64,000 nucleotides of DNA from Pseudanabaena sp. ABRG5-3 (GCF_003967015.1 NZ_AP017560.1:310001-374000); one strand, 5' to 3'. Shown: positions 27,861 through 37,595, counted from the stretch's first letter. Program-made: numbers and translations. The notes: generated by a model not told the origin, from the sequence alone.

Positions 27861-30173
27861 TTAGGTAGCTTCAACCTTAAAGGTCTCTACGGAAGCCTGT
27901 AACTTACTAGCAACGTTAGCGGTTTCCTGTAGAGCGATCGCAACTTCACGGGAAGTTTCAGAAGACTTTTGTGATTGCGTAGAAAGATTTTCCATAACCT
28001 GCTTCACCGATTGCGATGTTTGCACCTGTGAAGTCGTCGCTTTGGAAATACCTTGGAAAAGTTCATTTACCTTTCGCGCTACTTCCACAATCTGACTTAA
28101 GCTCTTTCTCGCATCTTCAACCTTATTTGTACCTTCAACGACTTGTAAAGTACTAGCTTCCATCGATTCAACCACTTCACTGGTTTCCTGTTGAATGCTT
28201 TCGACAATTCGAGCGATTTCTTTAGTCGCTGTCGCTGACTGCGCTGCCAATGCACCGACTTCTTCCGCAACTACCGCAAAGCCTCGACCTTCTTCACCTG
28301 CACGCGCTGCCTCAATACTAGCGTTAACTGCAAGCATATTCGTTTTCAGTGCAATTTGGTCGATCAGAACAACTACTTTAGAAATCTGTTGCGATGCTTC
28401 ACCGAGTCTCTTTACCTTTTTAGCAGTTTCCGCAACAGTTTGACGTAGTTGCAAGATACTGACTGCGGATTGCTCGATCGCTTGACTACCACTTTCTGCC
28501 GTTGTCGCCGCGATGTTGGATGCATCCGCCGCTTGTCTCGCATTACTTGCCACCTGCTGAATTGAGCTAGTCATTTGTTCCACAGATTGCAGCGCTGCAT
28601 CAAGTTGTTCTGCTTGCAGGGTCGCATCTTCAGCTAGGGTGCGAATTGATTCATTGTTGGTATTTACCGATGTATTTACTTGTAAAGTTGCTTGTTTTAC
28701 CTGTGTAACAACTTCCCGTAAATTTTCCACAATCGCGTTAAAGAAGTCGGCAACGATCCCAATTTCACCCGCCGAGATTTGAGCACGAACAGTTAAGTCT
28801 CCACTTACCGCGCCTTCAACATCCGATAAAAGGGTAATTAACTCACGCTGAATTTCTTCACTTCGTTGACGTTCTTTCTCTGCTAGTTCTTCAGATTTCC
28901 GAGTTTGTTCTTCTTGCAGAGCAATGAAATCTTGCAACTGTCCTGCCATTAAGTTGATGTTACTACCCAATTGTGCCATTTCATCCTGACCTTGGACTGT
29001 AAGACGAGTCTCAAGATTCCCTTTCCCTAGCTCAATCACGGCATCAGTTGCTTCAAGAATTGGGCGAGTAGCGCGACGAGATATTAATAGTGCTAATAGC
29101 GCTCCAAATATTGCGACAAATATAGTTGCTGTCGCCAAGATCACTAACAATTGCAGTACAGGTTTGAACGCGATATCACTGTCAATCGCAATTACCGCAT
29201 CCCACTTTAGCTCTGGTAGTCCCTCGACCTTGGGTAAAGGTGCATATCCCACAAATTGTTCTTTATTAGAAACTAAGTCAATAGAAATTGCAGAACCAAC
29301 TTCACGTTTACTAACGATCGGAGCCAGCGATGGGAAATCAGCTTTCAGTTCACGTCCAACTTGCTCTTTTTCTAATGCCACAAAGAACTTACCATCGGAT
29401 TCAGCTAAGTGATACTGTTCCCCACCTTCGCCCAAGTCTTTGATCGCCTCCTCTAGTGCTGATGCCTGCATTCTTGTCCGAATTACTGCAATAGTTTTTC
29501 CCGTATTCGCATCTTTGACAGGTGCGGCAACAAAAATACTAACTTTCTTGGTGACAACCGAAGGTTCTGGCTGACTGATAAATGGTTTATCGGTTTTCAA
29601 AACTGTTTGAAAGTATTCACGTTTGGCAATATTGGCTGGTGGTGGCTCAGTACTTGCATCAACCATCAAGCTACCATCTAGTCGATAGACCGCAATACTG
29701 TCATAAACGCCATAGCCTCTAATATAGCTATCTAAAATAGCCTTCTGCTCAGTTATGGGAATAAGTTCTTTCACCTTAGAATTGGTTAAGAAAGATAGCT
29801 GGGCAAGAACTTGAATGTCGCCGTAGCGCTCTTTCATAAAATAGGCAACCCGATAGGCTAATACATTAGCATTTTCTGCTTCCTTCCGTTTCGTGAATTC
29901 AGTAACGTTTTGTCCAACATATAAGGCTGTAAAACCGCCTAACGCAAGCAAAGGAACAGTGATCGCTGTAATCGCTACAAGTGTAGTTTTTGTCCTTAGA
30001 CCTAGTGATTGCCACCATTTCTTGATAGAATTTTGCTTGATTGCAGGAGCTTTAGGTATCGAAATAGGTACATCACTGAGTAATGTCTCAAGATCTCCAG
30101 TTCCATTACTAGATGATTGGGTTACATGTTTAGCCTCAGGGCTATCAACATGAGAACGTGAATCAAGAACCAT
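27861..30173 (-). CDS. Methyl-accepting chemotaxis protein, PilJ-like, 770 aa
   Basis: After a polar cytoplasmic N-terminus (1-60), transmembrane helix 1 lies at about 61-87 and helix 2 at about 337-365. The periplasmic part between them (about 88-336) has a double-Cache-like composition ([29 protein letters not shown]-type strands), so ligand sensing is periplasmic. A HAMP region, coiled coil (residues about 425-450) and the signalling domain follow; the tip [16 protein letters not shown] is near 624. No GAF domains are present, so it is not PixJ/TaxD1-like. GGAG precedes the ATG. It should pass signals through CheW to the CheA encoded downstream and steer pilus motility. Confidence 0.93.
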   Translation of the reverse strand: MVLDSRSHVDSPEAKHVTQSSSNGTGDLETLLSDVPISIPKAPAIKQNSIKKWWQSLGLRTKTTLVAITAITVPLLALGGFTALYVGQNVTEFTKRKEAENANVLAYRVAYFMKERYGDIQVLAQLSFLTNSKVKELIPITEQKAILDSYIRGYGVYDSIAVYRLDGSLMVDASTEPPPANIAKREYFQTVLKTDKPFISQPEPSVVTKKVSIFVAAPVKDANTGKTIAVIRTRMQASALEEAIKDLGEGGEQYHLAESDGKFFVALEKEQVGRELKADFPSLAPIVSKREVGSAISIDLVSNKEQFVGYAPLPKVEGLPELKWDAVIAIDSDIAFKPVLQLLVILATATIFVAIFGALLALLISRRATRPILEATDAVIELGKGNLETRLTVQGQDEMAQLGSNINLMAGQLQDFIALQEEQTRKSEELAEKERQRSEEIQRELITLLSDVEGAVSGDLTVRAQISAGEIGIVADFFNAIVENLREVVTQVKQATLQVNTSVNTNNESIRTLAEDATLQAEQLDAALQSVEQMTSSIQQVASNARQAADASNIAATTAESGSQAIEQSAVSILQLRQTVAETAKKVKRLGEASQQISKVVVLIDQIALKTNMLAVNASIEAARAGEEGRGFAVVAEEVGALAAQSATATKEIARIVESIQQETSEVVESMEASTLQVVEGTNKVEDARKSLSQIVEVARKVNELFQGISKATTSQVQTSQSVKQVMENLSTQSQKSSETSREVAIALQETANVASKLQASVETFKVEAT

Positions 30174-30224
30174 GGTTTAAAACTCCGTTTTTCAAGGAAA
30201 AATTTACAAAGAAAATGGTGACAA

Positions 30225-30737
30225 CTAGATGCTGAGCCTGTGGCTAGCGATCGCTTGTGCGTCCAATACATACAAATGCTTGTTACTGTCTTCGGGTTGC
30301 GACACCCAACCACGCAAAAATGGCACGGTTTCAATCGGTGTCTTTGTCTTCGGTAATTCTAGAGGTGAGACAATTTCTGTATCGTTAATACGGACTACAC
30401 GTCCAATGCGATACACCCCTAATCCTAAAAATGCCCCATCAATTTGCAAGATCGCGATGTGAGTCTCGATCGCAGTGCCATCAAGGGGTGTAAAGCCTAG
30501 TAACTGAGGTAAGTCTAGTACCCAAAAAACGCTACTACGATGTTCCACCAAACCCATCAAACAAGGATGGACATTGGGCATCTGGGTAAATCGCTCTGAG
30601 GCTAATACTAAGGTTTCACGCACAGATTTTAATTGTACTGCCACCACAATCTCTGGACTCAACTGCAAACTGAGATAAGGCAATCCTGCGATCGCCTGCT
30701 CCTGTTGGTCATATAATTCGATGGTCAAGCCGTCCAT
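30225..30737 (-). CDS. CheW-like adaptor, 170 aa
   Basis: The protein has YLSLQLSPEIVVAVQLKSVRE (partly: SPEIVVAVQLKSV), VLDLPQLLGFTPLDG (about 73-87) and FLGLGVYRIGRVVRI (about 101-115), the strand order of a CheW domain. The gene starts one base after the CheY stop (TGA-G-ATG) with GGAGGA inside the CheY end, indicating translational coupling. It should couple the downstream receptor to the CheA kinase. In the pil/pix/hmp type operons of cyanobacteria a CheW sits in the same position. Confidence 0.88.
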   Translation of the reverse strand: MDGLTIELYDQQEQAIAGLPYLSLQLSPEIVVAVQLKSVRETLVLASERFTQMPNVHPCLMGLVEHRSSVFWVLDLPQLLGFTPLDGTAIETHIAILQIDGAFLGLGVYRIGRVVRINDTEIVSPLELPKTKTPIETVPFLRGWVSQPEDSNKHLYVLDAQAIASHRLSI

Positions 30738-30738
30738 C

Positions 30739-31104
30739 TCATCCTCCTACACCCAGCGATCGCACTGCTTGGATAATATCCTCCTTAGTAAATGGTTTCG
30801 TGAGGTAGACATCCACACCTTGCTTCATTCCCCAAAGACGATCAAGTTCTTGATTTTTAGAAGTACAGGCAATTACAGGCACTTTGGTGGTAGCTAGTTT
30901 TTTGATCGCTCGACATAGCTCCAAACCACTCATGCCTGGCATCACTAAATCGGTAATTACCACATTCGGTTTAGTCTTCTCAAATTTTTCTAAACCTTCT
31001 GTCCCATCAGCAGCACTTACTACAGTATATCCCCCCTGTCGCAAGTACTCACAGATCAACTCACGCTCAGATGTCGTATCTTCTACAACTAATACTGTAA
31101 CCAA
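30739..31104 (-). CDS. CheY-like response regulator (PilH/PixH type), 121 aa
   Basis: A stand-alone receiver domain: VLVVEDTTSERELI (acidic pocket), NVVITDLVMPGMSGLELC with phospho-acceptor D52, the conserved Thr/Cys region IACTSKNQE and Lys in LTKPF. Residues LWGMKQGVDVYLTKPF typify the cyanobacterial pilus CheY group. It has no output domain, so it should act by binding a motor or other regulator. Together with the second CheY 96 bases upstream it appears to be a duplicated gene. Confidence 0.93.
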   Translation of the reverse strand: MVTVLVVEDTTSERELICEYLRQGGYTVVSAADGTEGLEKFEKTKPNVVITDLVMPGMSGLELCRAIKKLATTKVPVIACTSKNQELDRLWGMKQGVDVYLTKPFTKEDIIQAVRSLGVGG

Positions 31105-31199
31105 GATTTTGTCTCCTTAACTATGCCGATATATAGAAGCTAATGGGATAGATTTTTGGCTCTAAAAATAATAGCTACATTTGCTATTACCAGATTTGC

Positions 31200-31559
31200 T
31201 TAAGCAACAGAACGAATAGCTCGAAGAATATCCTCACGAGAGAAAGGCTTAGTCAAATACACATCAATTCCTTGTTTCATTCCCCATAATTTATCAAGTT
31301 CTTGATTTTTAGAAGTGCAAGCAACAATTGGTACATCCTTAGTCTCGCTGTTTTTTTTCAAACTGCGGCATAGCTCTAAACCACTCATCCCTGGCATGAC
31401 CAAATCTGTAATTACGACATCAGGCTTTTTTCCCTCAATTTTTTTGAGAGCCTCTTGCCCATTATTAGCACTAATTACACTGTACCCACTTTCAATTAAA
31501 TAGGTAACAATCAAGTCCTGCTCAGAAGCAGTATCTTCAACTACAAGAACCGTCGTCAT
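31200..31559 (-). CDS. CheY-like response regulator, second copy, 119 aa
   Basis: A receiver domain highly similar to the CheY at 30739 (shared DVVITDLVMPGMSGLELCR and TSKNQELDKLWGMKQG). The start is set at ATG 31559 because GGAG lies 6-7 bases before it; an in-frame TTG four codons upstream would contain this ribosome binding site. All key residues of a phosphorylatable receiver are present. The two copies sharing an operon suggest either a phosphate sink plus effector or separate extension and retraction outputs. Confidence 0.92.
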   Translation of the reverse strand: MTTVLVVEDTASEQDLIVTYLIESGYSVISANNGQEALKKIEGKKPDVVITDLVMPGMSGLELCRSLKKNSETKDVPIVACTSKNQELDKLWGMKQGIDVYLTKPFSREDILRAIRSVA

Positions 31560-31800
31560 AAAAATCTCCAATTAGCTTTATTTTGGGTTGTATTTGAGAT
31601 TTTATTTTGGAAATAAATAGAAATTTGTTAACCAGATTTCGACACAAGATAAAATTCTAATTTTGAATCCCGCAATCCTTCCCAAAACACAAAGATAGCA
31701 TATAAGAGATAGGCAGAGCGTGATGGGATAAGTTAACTCCTGTAAAGATAGAGTTTAAGCTCACAAAAAATGTTTGTACACTCACATATCGTTACAATCG

Positions 31801-33087
31801 TTACATCAGATGTCGCATCATCATTTTCAGCAAATCAGCTTGAGCAAATGGTTTAGTGAGATAGTCCGTCGCTCCTGCTATGCGAGCGCGAGCGCGATCA
31901 ATTATCCCTTTATTGCCAGTCACCATCACAATTGGAATATCTTTTAAAACTGAAGACTTGCGAATTAAAGAACAAAGTTGATAGCCATCAACATTGGGCA
32001 TCCCGATATCTAGCAAGATTAAATCAGGGCGGATCGAAGTGATTTTCATTAAAGCTTTCATAGAGTCTTGAATGAGTGTTACTTGAAAATCTTCACGTCC
32101 TAAGTAACTGCTAATAATACTCAACATCGATTCACTATCATCTATACAGACGATTTTCCATGTTTTGGTTGATTGACTGGCAAAAACCTGTGAAATACTA
32201 GCAATATCATCGCCTGTACCAGCTTCGTCGGCAAAGGTCTCTGAAAGTCTGTCAATGTTTTCGCGTTCCTCATCTGGGGCTAGATAGTAGGTGCGCGGCA
32301 ACATATCAAAAGGAGGCAAAGGCTCTCTCAATAAAATTGAGCCATCGCCTATGAGGGGGCTGAGTTGCTTGGCGATCACAAGGGGATCTTTACCTAGCAA
32401 GGCTCCAAGCTGACAAAAGTTAAACCCACGGAGAATCCGCCCAAGTCTTTGGACAGTTTCGGTGGACATTCGTTTTTTAGCTGATGTTTGGCTAACGAGG
32501 TATGGGCATTGATAGGGGGAACAAATCGTTGGGCCAAGGCTGTACCATGCTTGTAGTCTTTGTTCAACAACTCCTAAAATGCGATCAACTGCCAAACTGC
32601 AATAGGTGTCCTGCAATAGGTGCTCGTAATGGATCTTGTTAAATTGACCATCGGGCAAACAGAGAAAAGCTTCAATTACCTCTTGGATAATTCGAGCTAC
32701 TAGCTTACTAGCCATTGAGCTAAGTAAATAGCGCTCACTAACCAGCCATAGGATAGCGTTGTATTCAGTACAGAGAATTTCACTAGTAACTTTGTACTTA
32801 GCATTGTCGGGGGTTGGATCATCAAACATCAGCCGCAGTTGAGAGCGTAGCTTGTCATCTAATGCTGGGACTTCTCGGTTGAGGGCGCGTAAATGTCTTT
32901 CTAGCCTTTCAAAACTTTCTAGAGAATGGGAGGCATATACGAGTTTGCCACCATTTATATAGAATGACCATCGGATGCGATCGCGCACAACATATACGCA
33001 TCCGTCTTTACTTAATTCCAGACTTTTTAAAAGTTCTTTAGCAGATTGTGTTTGATCTTTAGTCATATCAGTATCAGCACAAATCAT
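31801..33087 (-). CDS. PatA-type response regulator, 428 aa
   Basis: The N-terminal part (about 1-280) resembles the PATAN region of cyanobacterial PatA/PixG/PilG proteins (TKDQTQSAKELLKSLELSKD, WSFYINGGKLVYASHSLE in parts), and residues about 311-428 form a receiver: IVCIDDSESMLSII, LILLDIGMPNVDG with the phospho-acceptor Asp, and LTKPF. AGGAG precedes the ATG. PatA-type regulators head the pil, pix and hmp chemotaxis operons and govern pilus motility, hormogonia or cell pattern. It is the first gene of the operon, 241 bases before the second CheY. Confidence 0.9.
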   Translation of the reverse strand: MICADTDMTKDQTQSAKELLKSLELSKDGCVYVVRDRIRWSFYINGGKLVYASHSLESFERLERHLRALNREVPALDDKLRSQLRLMFDDPTPDNAKYKVTSEILCTEYNAILWLVSERYLLSSMASKLVARIIQEVIEAFLCLPDGQFNKIHYEHLLQDTYCSLAVDRILGVVEQRLQAWYSLGPTICSPYQCPYLVSQTSAKKRMSTETVQRLGRILRGFNFCQLGALLGKDPLVIAKQLSPLIGDGSILLREPLPPFDMLPRTYYLAPDEERENIDRLSETFADEAGTGDDIASISQVFASQSTKTWKIVCIDDSESMLSIISSYLGREDFQVTLIQDSMKALMKITSIRPDLILLDIGMPNVDGYQLCSLIRKSSVLKDIPIVMVTGNKGIIDRARARIAGATDYLTKPFAQADLLKMMMRHLM

Positions 33088-33524
33088 GATTAGCTCCTAT
33101 TACAAAACCCATCAATGCCATAATCTATCCTCCCCGCATTTCGATAACATTCAATTTTGCAGACCATAGATTAGAGCAAATTTCTATAGTCTTTTTAGAA
33201 TATATCGAATTTTAGTTTTATCTTTAGAATAAGTTGCTGCTTTTACTAGATTTTACAAAATCTGGCGATTATCTAAAATTTAGAATTTAATTTCTAAAGT
33301 ATATACTCCCTATTAAAGCATTATTACCTTATTTATTAAGTATCCTACTAGATAATTTATCCTAAAAAATAGATATAATTTTCGCAATCAAATATTTTTT
33401 CTTAGATATAGTAAGCCTAAATAATTTTCAGTGGAAGCACACTAAAAAACCAAAAATCTCCAAATACTTTAGGACTATTATAGAAAAACTATTTTCTTTC
33501 TTGAAAAATATAGATTTTTAAGCT
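33088..33524. other. AT-rich gap upstream of the chemosensory operon
   Basis: This 437-base gap holds the divergent promoters of the chemosensory operon and of the YdcF-like gene. It contains a decayed family-B repeat (33407-33483: ATATAGTAAGCCTAA at the left and AGGACTATTATAG at the right). No ORF of note or RNA gene is visible. Confidence 0.45.
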
Positions 33525-34364
33525 GTGTCGCTCTTTTTATCCAAGCTTTTACCCATTTTCTTTTATCCCCTTGGGCTATCTAGCCTCCTAATTGCGATCG
33601 CTTTAGTTAATTTGTTATGGAAATCTCGGCTATCCCGCAATGCTAGTCCAGCGAAAACATCATTTACACTCTTCAAAAAAAATCGAATTTCCTCAATTCT
33701 TTTAGCAATTGTACTGATAATTTTGTTGTTCAGTAGTAATGAAATTTTTTCTAAGTTTTTGGTGCGATCGCTAGAATGGCGATATCTTCCCAATGGTGAA
33801 TTGCCTCAAGCTGAAGCGATTGTGGTTTTAGGGGGTGGCACGCGCCCACGCATCTCGCCGCGCCCTTGGTATGAGGTCAATGAAGCAGGTGATCGCATTT
33901 TATATGGATCGTGGCTATATAAACAGGGCAAAGCCCCGCTATTAGTAGTCACTGGCGGTAGGGCTGATTGGTACAGCGAAGGGGGCAATCCTGAGTCGGA
34001 GGATATGGCGGCGATCGCTGAGGCAATGGGTGTACCCGCCAGTGCCATTATCCAAGAATCACAATCCTTCAACACCCGTGATAATGCGGTGAATACTAAG
34101 CACATCCTCGATCAAAGAGGCATTAATAAGGTCTTGCTCGTCACCTCGGCTCTACATATGCCGCGATCGATGGAAATTTTCCGTAAGGTTGGCTTAGAGG
34201 TCATTCCTGCCCCAACGGACTTTTTAGCGGTAAATAATGAAAACAGTAAGGGTTTTGCAATAGTTTTAGATTTATTACCCAGTGCAGAGGCTCTCAAAAA
34301 TACAACTAATGCGATCAAAGAATATATTGGGCTATTTATTTATCAATTAGCAGGTTGGGCATAA
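33525..34364 (+). CDS. YdcF/ElyC-like DUF218 membrane protein, 279 aa
   Basis: Two N-terminal membrane helices (about 10-28 and 50-68) precede a DUF218 domain: AEAIVVLGGGTRPR (about 95-108), GDRILYGSWLYKQGKAPLLVVTGG, DNAVNTKHILDQRG and VLLVTSALHMPRSMEIF. DUF218 proteins of the YdcF/SanA/ElyC group are implicated in cell envelope functions, for ElyC peptidoglycan precursor synthesis. The start is GTG; no ATG lies in frame before the first helix. The stop codon is inside a terminator hairpin. Exact reaction unknown. Confidence 0.88.
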   Translation: MSLFLSKLLPIFFYPLGLSSLLIAIALVNLLWKSRLSRNASPAKTSFTLFKKNRISSILLAIVLIILLFSSNEIFSKFLVRSLEWRYLPNGELPQAEAIVVLGGGTRPRISPRPWYEVNEAGDRILYGSWLYKQGKAPLLVVTGGRADWYSEGGNPESEDMAAIAEAMGVPASAIIQESQSFNTRDNAVNTKHILDQRGINKVLLVTSALHMPRSMEIFRKVGLEVIPAPTDFLAVNNENSKGFAIVLDLLPSAEALKNTTNAIKEYIGLFIYQLAGWA

Positions 34365-34407
34365 AAACAAAAGTAGCAGCGCAAAGCGCTGCTACTTTTG
34401 TTTTTAT
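34361..34407 (+). terminator. Terminator after the YdcF-like gene
   Basis: A perfect 22-bp stem with AAA loop (core AAGTAGCAGCGC) overlaps the stop codon and ends in TTTTTAT. Confidence 0.7.
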
Positions 34408-34494
34408 AAATATTCGTGATCTCTAGGTACTTGTTTACATCATGGCTGTCTGATTAAATAAGCGCTAGTAATATTAAAAAATTTATAAATCTTT

Positions 34495-36357
34495 ATGAGC
34501 AGGGGCAACGGAAAAAATAGCAGCAGCATGAACGTAATTTGGGTCGTGCTAGCATTGGCTGCCCTCGGTACTGGCATGGGTGCAGCGATCGCTTCACGGT
34601 TTGTCACCTATCGTACTTCCTCCACCAGTAGTGTAGAGACTCCTGACCTAAATCCCAATAATTCCGTTACCCAATCTAGAAATTCCCCATCATTCTGCCA
34701 ATACAATGCACTGGACTCGGTAACAGCTTCGCTATATCAGGTTAGAGCCATCAATGCGATCGCCAATGATCCCTTACCCACCCTCTCAAATTTAAGTAAT
34801 GCGATTAATGCGGATCTCGTCGCCAGTTTTAATCCTGCTCCATTTCCGCAAATTAGCGATCGCGCCCGTGCCGCAAAAGTCCCAATCATCATGTATCACG
34901 ACATTACTGCCACCAAAGATGTGGAGTGGGATGTCACCCCAGAGGATCTCGAAAAGCATTTTCAAGCCTTACAAGATGGTGGCTATACACCAATTACGAT
35001 GGATCGTTTAGTTAACCATCTGCGGACTGGCTCCCAATTGCCAGAGAAGCCCGTATTGCTGACCTTTGATGATAACTATGTTGGTCAGTACAAATATGCT
35101 TTTCCCCTACTCCAAAAGTATAACTATCCTGCGGTATGGTCAGTGCATACCCGTTTTGTGGGTACTGCGGGTCAGAAGCCCAAGGCAACATGGGATCAAC
35201 TGCGAGAAATGCAGAAAAGCGGCTTGATCACCATTGCTTCCCATACGGTGAATCACCTCAATATGAAGAACCTCAGCAATGCAGAACTAGAACGTGAGGT
35301 ACTAGAGTCCAAGAAAACTCTGGAAAAGGAACTGGGTATAACCATTGATTATTTCACTTATCCTGAAGGTGATTTCACGGAACGCGCTAAGGATAAGGTG
35401 AAGGATGCGGGTTACAAGGCAGCGCTGTCAATGAGTCTCGATCCTCGACAAGAGCGCTCGGCTAATGAATCCGATGATTTACTTACGATTATGCGCTTTG
35501 GACAGTCTCGCTTTAGTGAGGCGATCGAACAAGCTTCCAGTGGAACTTCCGCAAGTCAAGTTTCACTTTTGCCCACGGTCAGCAGTGGAACTATCAATTT
35601 CACTACACCTGTAGAGAAAAAGAAAGTTACGGTTGATGGTTTACCCCTGACTTTGGTATATGGCGGTCGTGCTGTTACAGCCCATGCCGATAAACGCGCT
35701 CAGGTTGCCGAGATTTTAGCGATGACTCCCAATGCGATCGCTGCCGTTGATGGCGGCTTTTTCTCCTTGGAGCGCATTGATGGCAATACGATGATTGGGC
35801 CAGTGATGAGTCAATTCTCTAGCAATGCAGGAGTATTTAATGCTGGTAATAAAGGTGAAAATCCACTCCTCAACGGTCGTCCCTTAGTATTAATTAGCCC
35901 CACCGCAATTAAATTTATTCCCTTTAATGCTGCTAAGCATAATTCTCTCGAAGCCGTCAAAGCGGAATTACCCGATGTCACCGATGCCTTTGTTGCCGCA
36001 GGTTGGCTCGTCCGCGATGGTAAACCCCAATCCGCCGAGTCCTTTGGTAAGCTCTATGGTTTTGATGCAAGTCGCGATCGTGCATTTTGGGGAATTGATA
36101 AATCTGGTAGACCTGTCATTGGTGTAACCATGGAAATGATCGATTCCGTTGGTTTAGGCAAGATCTTAGCAAAGGCAGGTTTACAGGATGTCGTGATGCT
36201 AGATTCAGGGGCAAGTGCTGCCCTTGCCTATCGAGGTAAATCCGTAATGGCGTATGAGCCTCGCCCTGTTCCCCATATTGTCGCGCTCTTACCCCCTGAT
36301 CCCGCCCCCGTAGAAACTACTGAGAAGCCTAATTGTCCCGTCAGTCTAAATCGCTAG
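34495..36357 (+). CDS. Polysaccharide deacetylase fused to phosphodiester glycosidase (DUF2233) domain, 620 aa
   Basis: An N-terminal hydrophobic anchor (about 11-37) is followed by a NodB domain: VPIIMYHDI (about 130), LLTFDDNYV (about 189) and ITIASHTVNHLNM (about 243-255), with YFTYPEGDF near 282. This region should remove acetyl groups from an N-acetylated wall or exopolysaccharide. From about residue 365 a DUF2233/NAGPA-like domain follows: NAIAAVDGGFFSLERIDGN (partly: IAAVDGGFFS), VAAGWLVRDG, VVMLDSGASAALAYRGK (partly: VMLDSGASAAL). That family cleaves phosphodiester-linked sugars. The fusion would act outside the inner membrane on a cell-surface glycan. Preceded by a terminator; single gene. 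Confidence 0.88.
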   Translation: MSRGNGKNSSSMNVIWVVLALAALGTGMGAAIASRFVTYRTSSTSSVETPDLNPNNSVTQSRNSPSFCQYNALDSVTASLYQVRAINAIANDPLPTLSNLSNAINADLVASFNPAPFPQISDRARAAKVPIIMYHDITATKDVEWDVTPEDLEKHFQALQDGGYTPITMDRLVNHLRTGSQLPEKPVLLTFDDNYVGQYKYAFPLLQKYNYPAVWSVHTRFVGTAGQKPKATWDQLREMQKSGLITIASHTVNHLNMKNLSNAELEREVLESKKTLEKELGITIDYFTYPEGDFTERAKDKVKDAGYKAALSMSLDPRQERSANESDDLLTIMRFGQSRFSEAIEQASSGTSASQVSLLPTVSSGTINFTTPVEKKKVTVDGLPLTLVYGGRAVTAHADKRAQVAEILAMTPNAIAAVDGGFFSLERIDGNTMIGPVMSQFSSNAGVFNAGNKGENPLLNGRPLVLISPTAIKFIPFNAAKHNSLEAVKAELPDVTDAFVAAGWLVRDGKPQSAESFGKLYGFDASRDRAFWGIDKSGRPVIGVTMEMIDSVGLGKILAKAGLQDVVMLDSGASAALAYRGKSVMAYEPRPVPHIVALLPPDPAPVETTEKPNCPVSLNR

Positions 36358-36444
36358 ATACTATAAGAGGTGCAACCACATGATGTACCTCTTATAACTC
36401 CTTGCAGATTAGAGATTTAAGAATGGTCTTGTGGAGAGTAATAA

Positions 36445-37005
36445 TTGACTACGGCAAAACAATATGAAGACATAATTACATCTTTGCAGTGGGATGGTTT
36501 GAAATCACTATGGAATAAAATTGAGGAGCGTAATACTCCGACATGGGATGCGGGCAAAGCTTTTGAATATTTAGTGTTAAGAGCATTTCAACTGGACGGT
36601 GCAGAAGTTAGATATCCCTATGGGGTAAAACTTTTTGGTCAGAGTCAAGAGATTGAGCAAATTGATGGTGTTATTCATTGCCATGGACTATCTTGCTTAA
36701 TTGAGAGCAAGGATTTTCAAGACAAAGTAAACGTTGATTTTGCACCTATTGCTAAACTTCGTAATCAACTTTTACGTCGTCCTGCAAGTACAATTGGGGC
36801 AGTATTTAGTAGAACAGGTTTTACGGAATCAGCACGTAGTCTTTCGTGTTTTTGTCTACCTCAGACAATTCTTTTATGGAGTGGAGAAGAAATAAAATAT
36901 GCACTAGAAAAAGAAGTTATATGTGAGCTATTAGTTCTTAAATATCGCTTTTGTGTAGAACATGCTCTAACTGATTACAACGTTACAGAGAGGGACATTT
37001 TATGA
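36445..37005 (+). CDS. PD-(D/E)XK nuclease-like (Mrr-type) protein, 186 aa
   Basis: The protein has the order of a restriction-endonuclease fold: WDAGKAFEYLVLRAF with E41, EIEQIDGVIHCHGLSCLIESKDF with D74, E87 and K89 (read as EQIDGVIHCHG and LIESKDF), the PD-(D/E)XK catalytic set. The C-terminal third (about 115-186) is helical and contains several cysteines. The start is a TTG without strong Shine-Dalgarno. The stop overlaps the next ATG as ATGA, so it is translationally coupled to a TOPRIM protein. A nuclease acting with that partner, for example in defence, is inference; I cannot name the family exactly. Confidence 0.72.
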   Translation: MTTAKQYEDIITSLQWDGLKSLWNKIEERNTPTWDAGKAFEYLVLRAFQLDGAEVRYPYGVKLFGQSQEIEQIDGVIHCHGLSCLIESKDFQDKVNVDFAPIAKLRNQLLRRPASTIGAVFSRTGFTESARSLSCFCLPQTILLWSGEEIKYALEKEVICELLVLKYRFCVEHALTDYNVTERDIL

Positions 37006-37550
37006 TTGCTTACATTGTTTGTGAAGGCGATTTTGATACCCAGTTACTCAAGGCTGTTCTCCCCAAAGACTTACTCCAAAAAGTTGAAATTGTTTCTGCG
37101 GGTGGTCAATATGCGGCTAAGTCCCTTGCCCGTTCGCTAATTGTGCGTAGGCAAGCTCCAGTTGCACTTGTTCTTGATGCAGATTTAATAGATCCCGATC
37201 TAATTCAAGAGCGTTGTACTAGTATTCAAGAATTACTTGAAAGCGTATCTATTAATACTCCTGTGAAAGTGATACTTGCCGTTCCTCAGATTGAGTCTAT
37301 TTTATTTCAGGATAGGGGATTACTTTGCCGCTTAATGGGACTAGAAATTACTTCAGATACAGTCGTTAATGCTAGAAATCAACCTAAGAAAGCTCTAGAG
37401 AAATTAATTTCACAATCTAAAAGTTATCAGGGTCAATCTCAAATTATCAATCAATTAGTCCATGAAGATCTTGAGATTCTCCGCAAAGATCCAGTGATTC
37501 AAGAATTAGTTCAGTTTCTTCAATCTGTGCGAGAACCAGCAAAAGTATAA
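37002..37550 (+). CDS. TOPRIM-domain protein, 182 aa
   Basis: The N-terminus AYIVCEGDFDTQLLKAVL gives the TOPRIM Glu (E8) and first motif; VALVLDADLID (54-64) holds the D-x-D pair (D59, D61), and VPQIESILFQD (about 92-102) is a later conserved acid region. TOPRIM folds occur in primases, topoisomerases, OLD nucleases and small stand-alone proteins of defence and mobile loci. The GG of SAGGQYAAK lies between the motifs. There is no ATPase domain here, unlike OLD nucleases. It is coupled by a 4-base overlap to the PD-(D/E)XK protein. A terminator follows. Molecular activity is inferred from motifs only. Confidence 0.72.
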   Translation: MIAYIVCEGDFDTQLLKAVLPKDLLQKVEIVSAGGQYAAKSLARSLIVRRQAPVALVLDADLIDPDLIQERCTSIQELLESVSINTPVKVILAVPQIESILFQDRGLLCRLMGLEITSDTVVNARNQPKKALEKLISQSKSYQGQSQIINQLVHEDLEILRKDPVIQELVQFLQSVREPAKV

Positions 37551-37563
37551 TCAACGATTAAAA

Positions 37564-37590
37564 TAAAAGCCTCGCTTTGCGAGGCTTTTA
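37564..37590. terminator. Bidirectional terminator between the TOPRIM gene and ctaB
   Basis: A perfect 12-bp stem TAAAAGCCTCGC with TTT loop ends in A/T on both sides and lies between the two converging genes. Confidence 0.75.
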
Positions 37591-37595
37591 AGGGT

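Noticed and set aside
31560-31571. TTG start for the second CheY
   Set aside because: The codons contain the GGAG ribosome binding site of the ATG at 31559.
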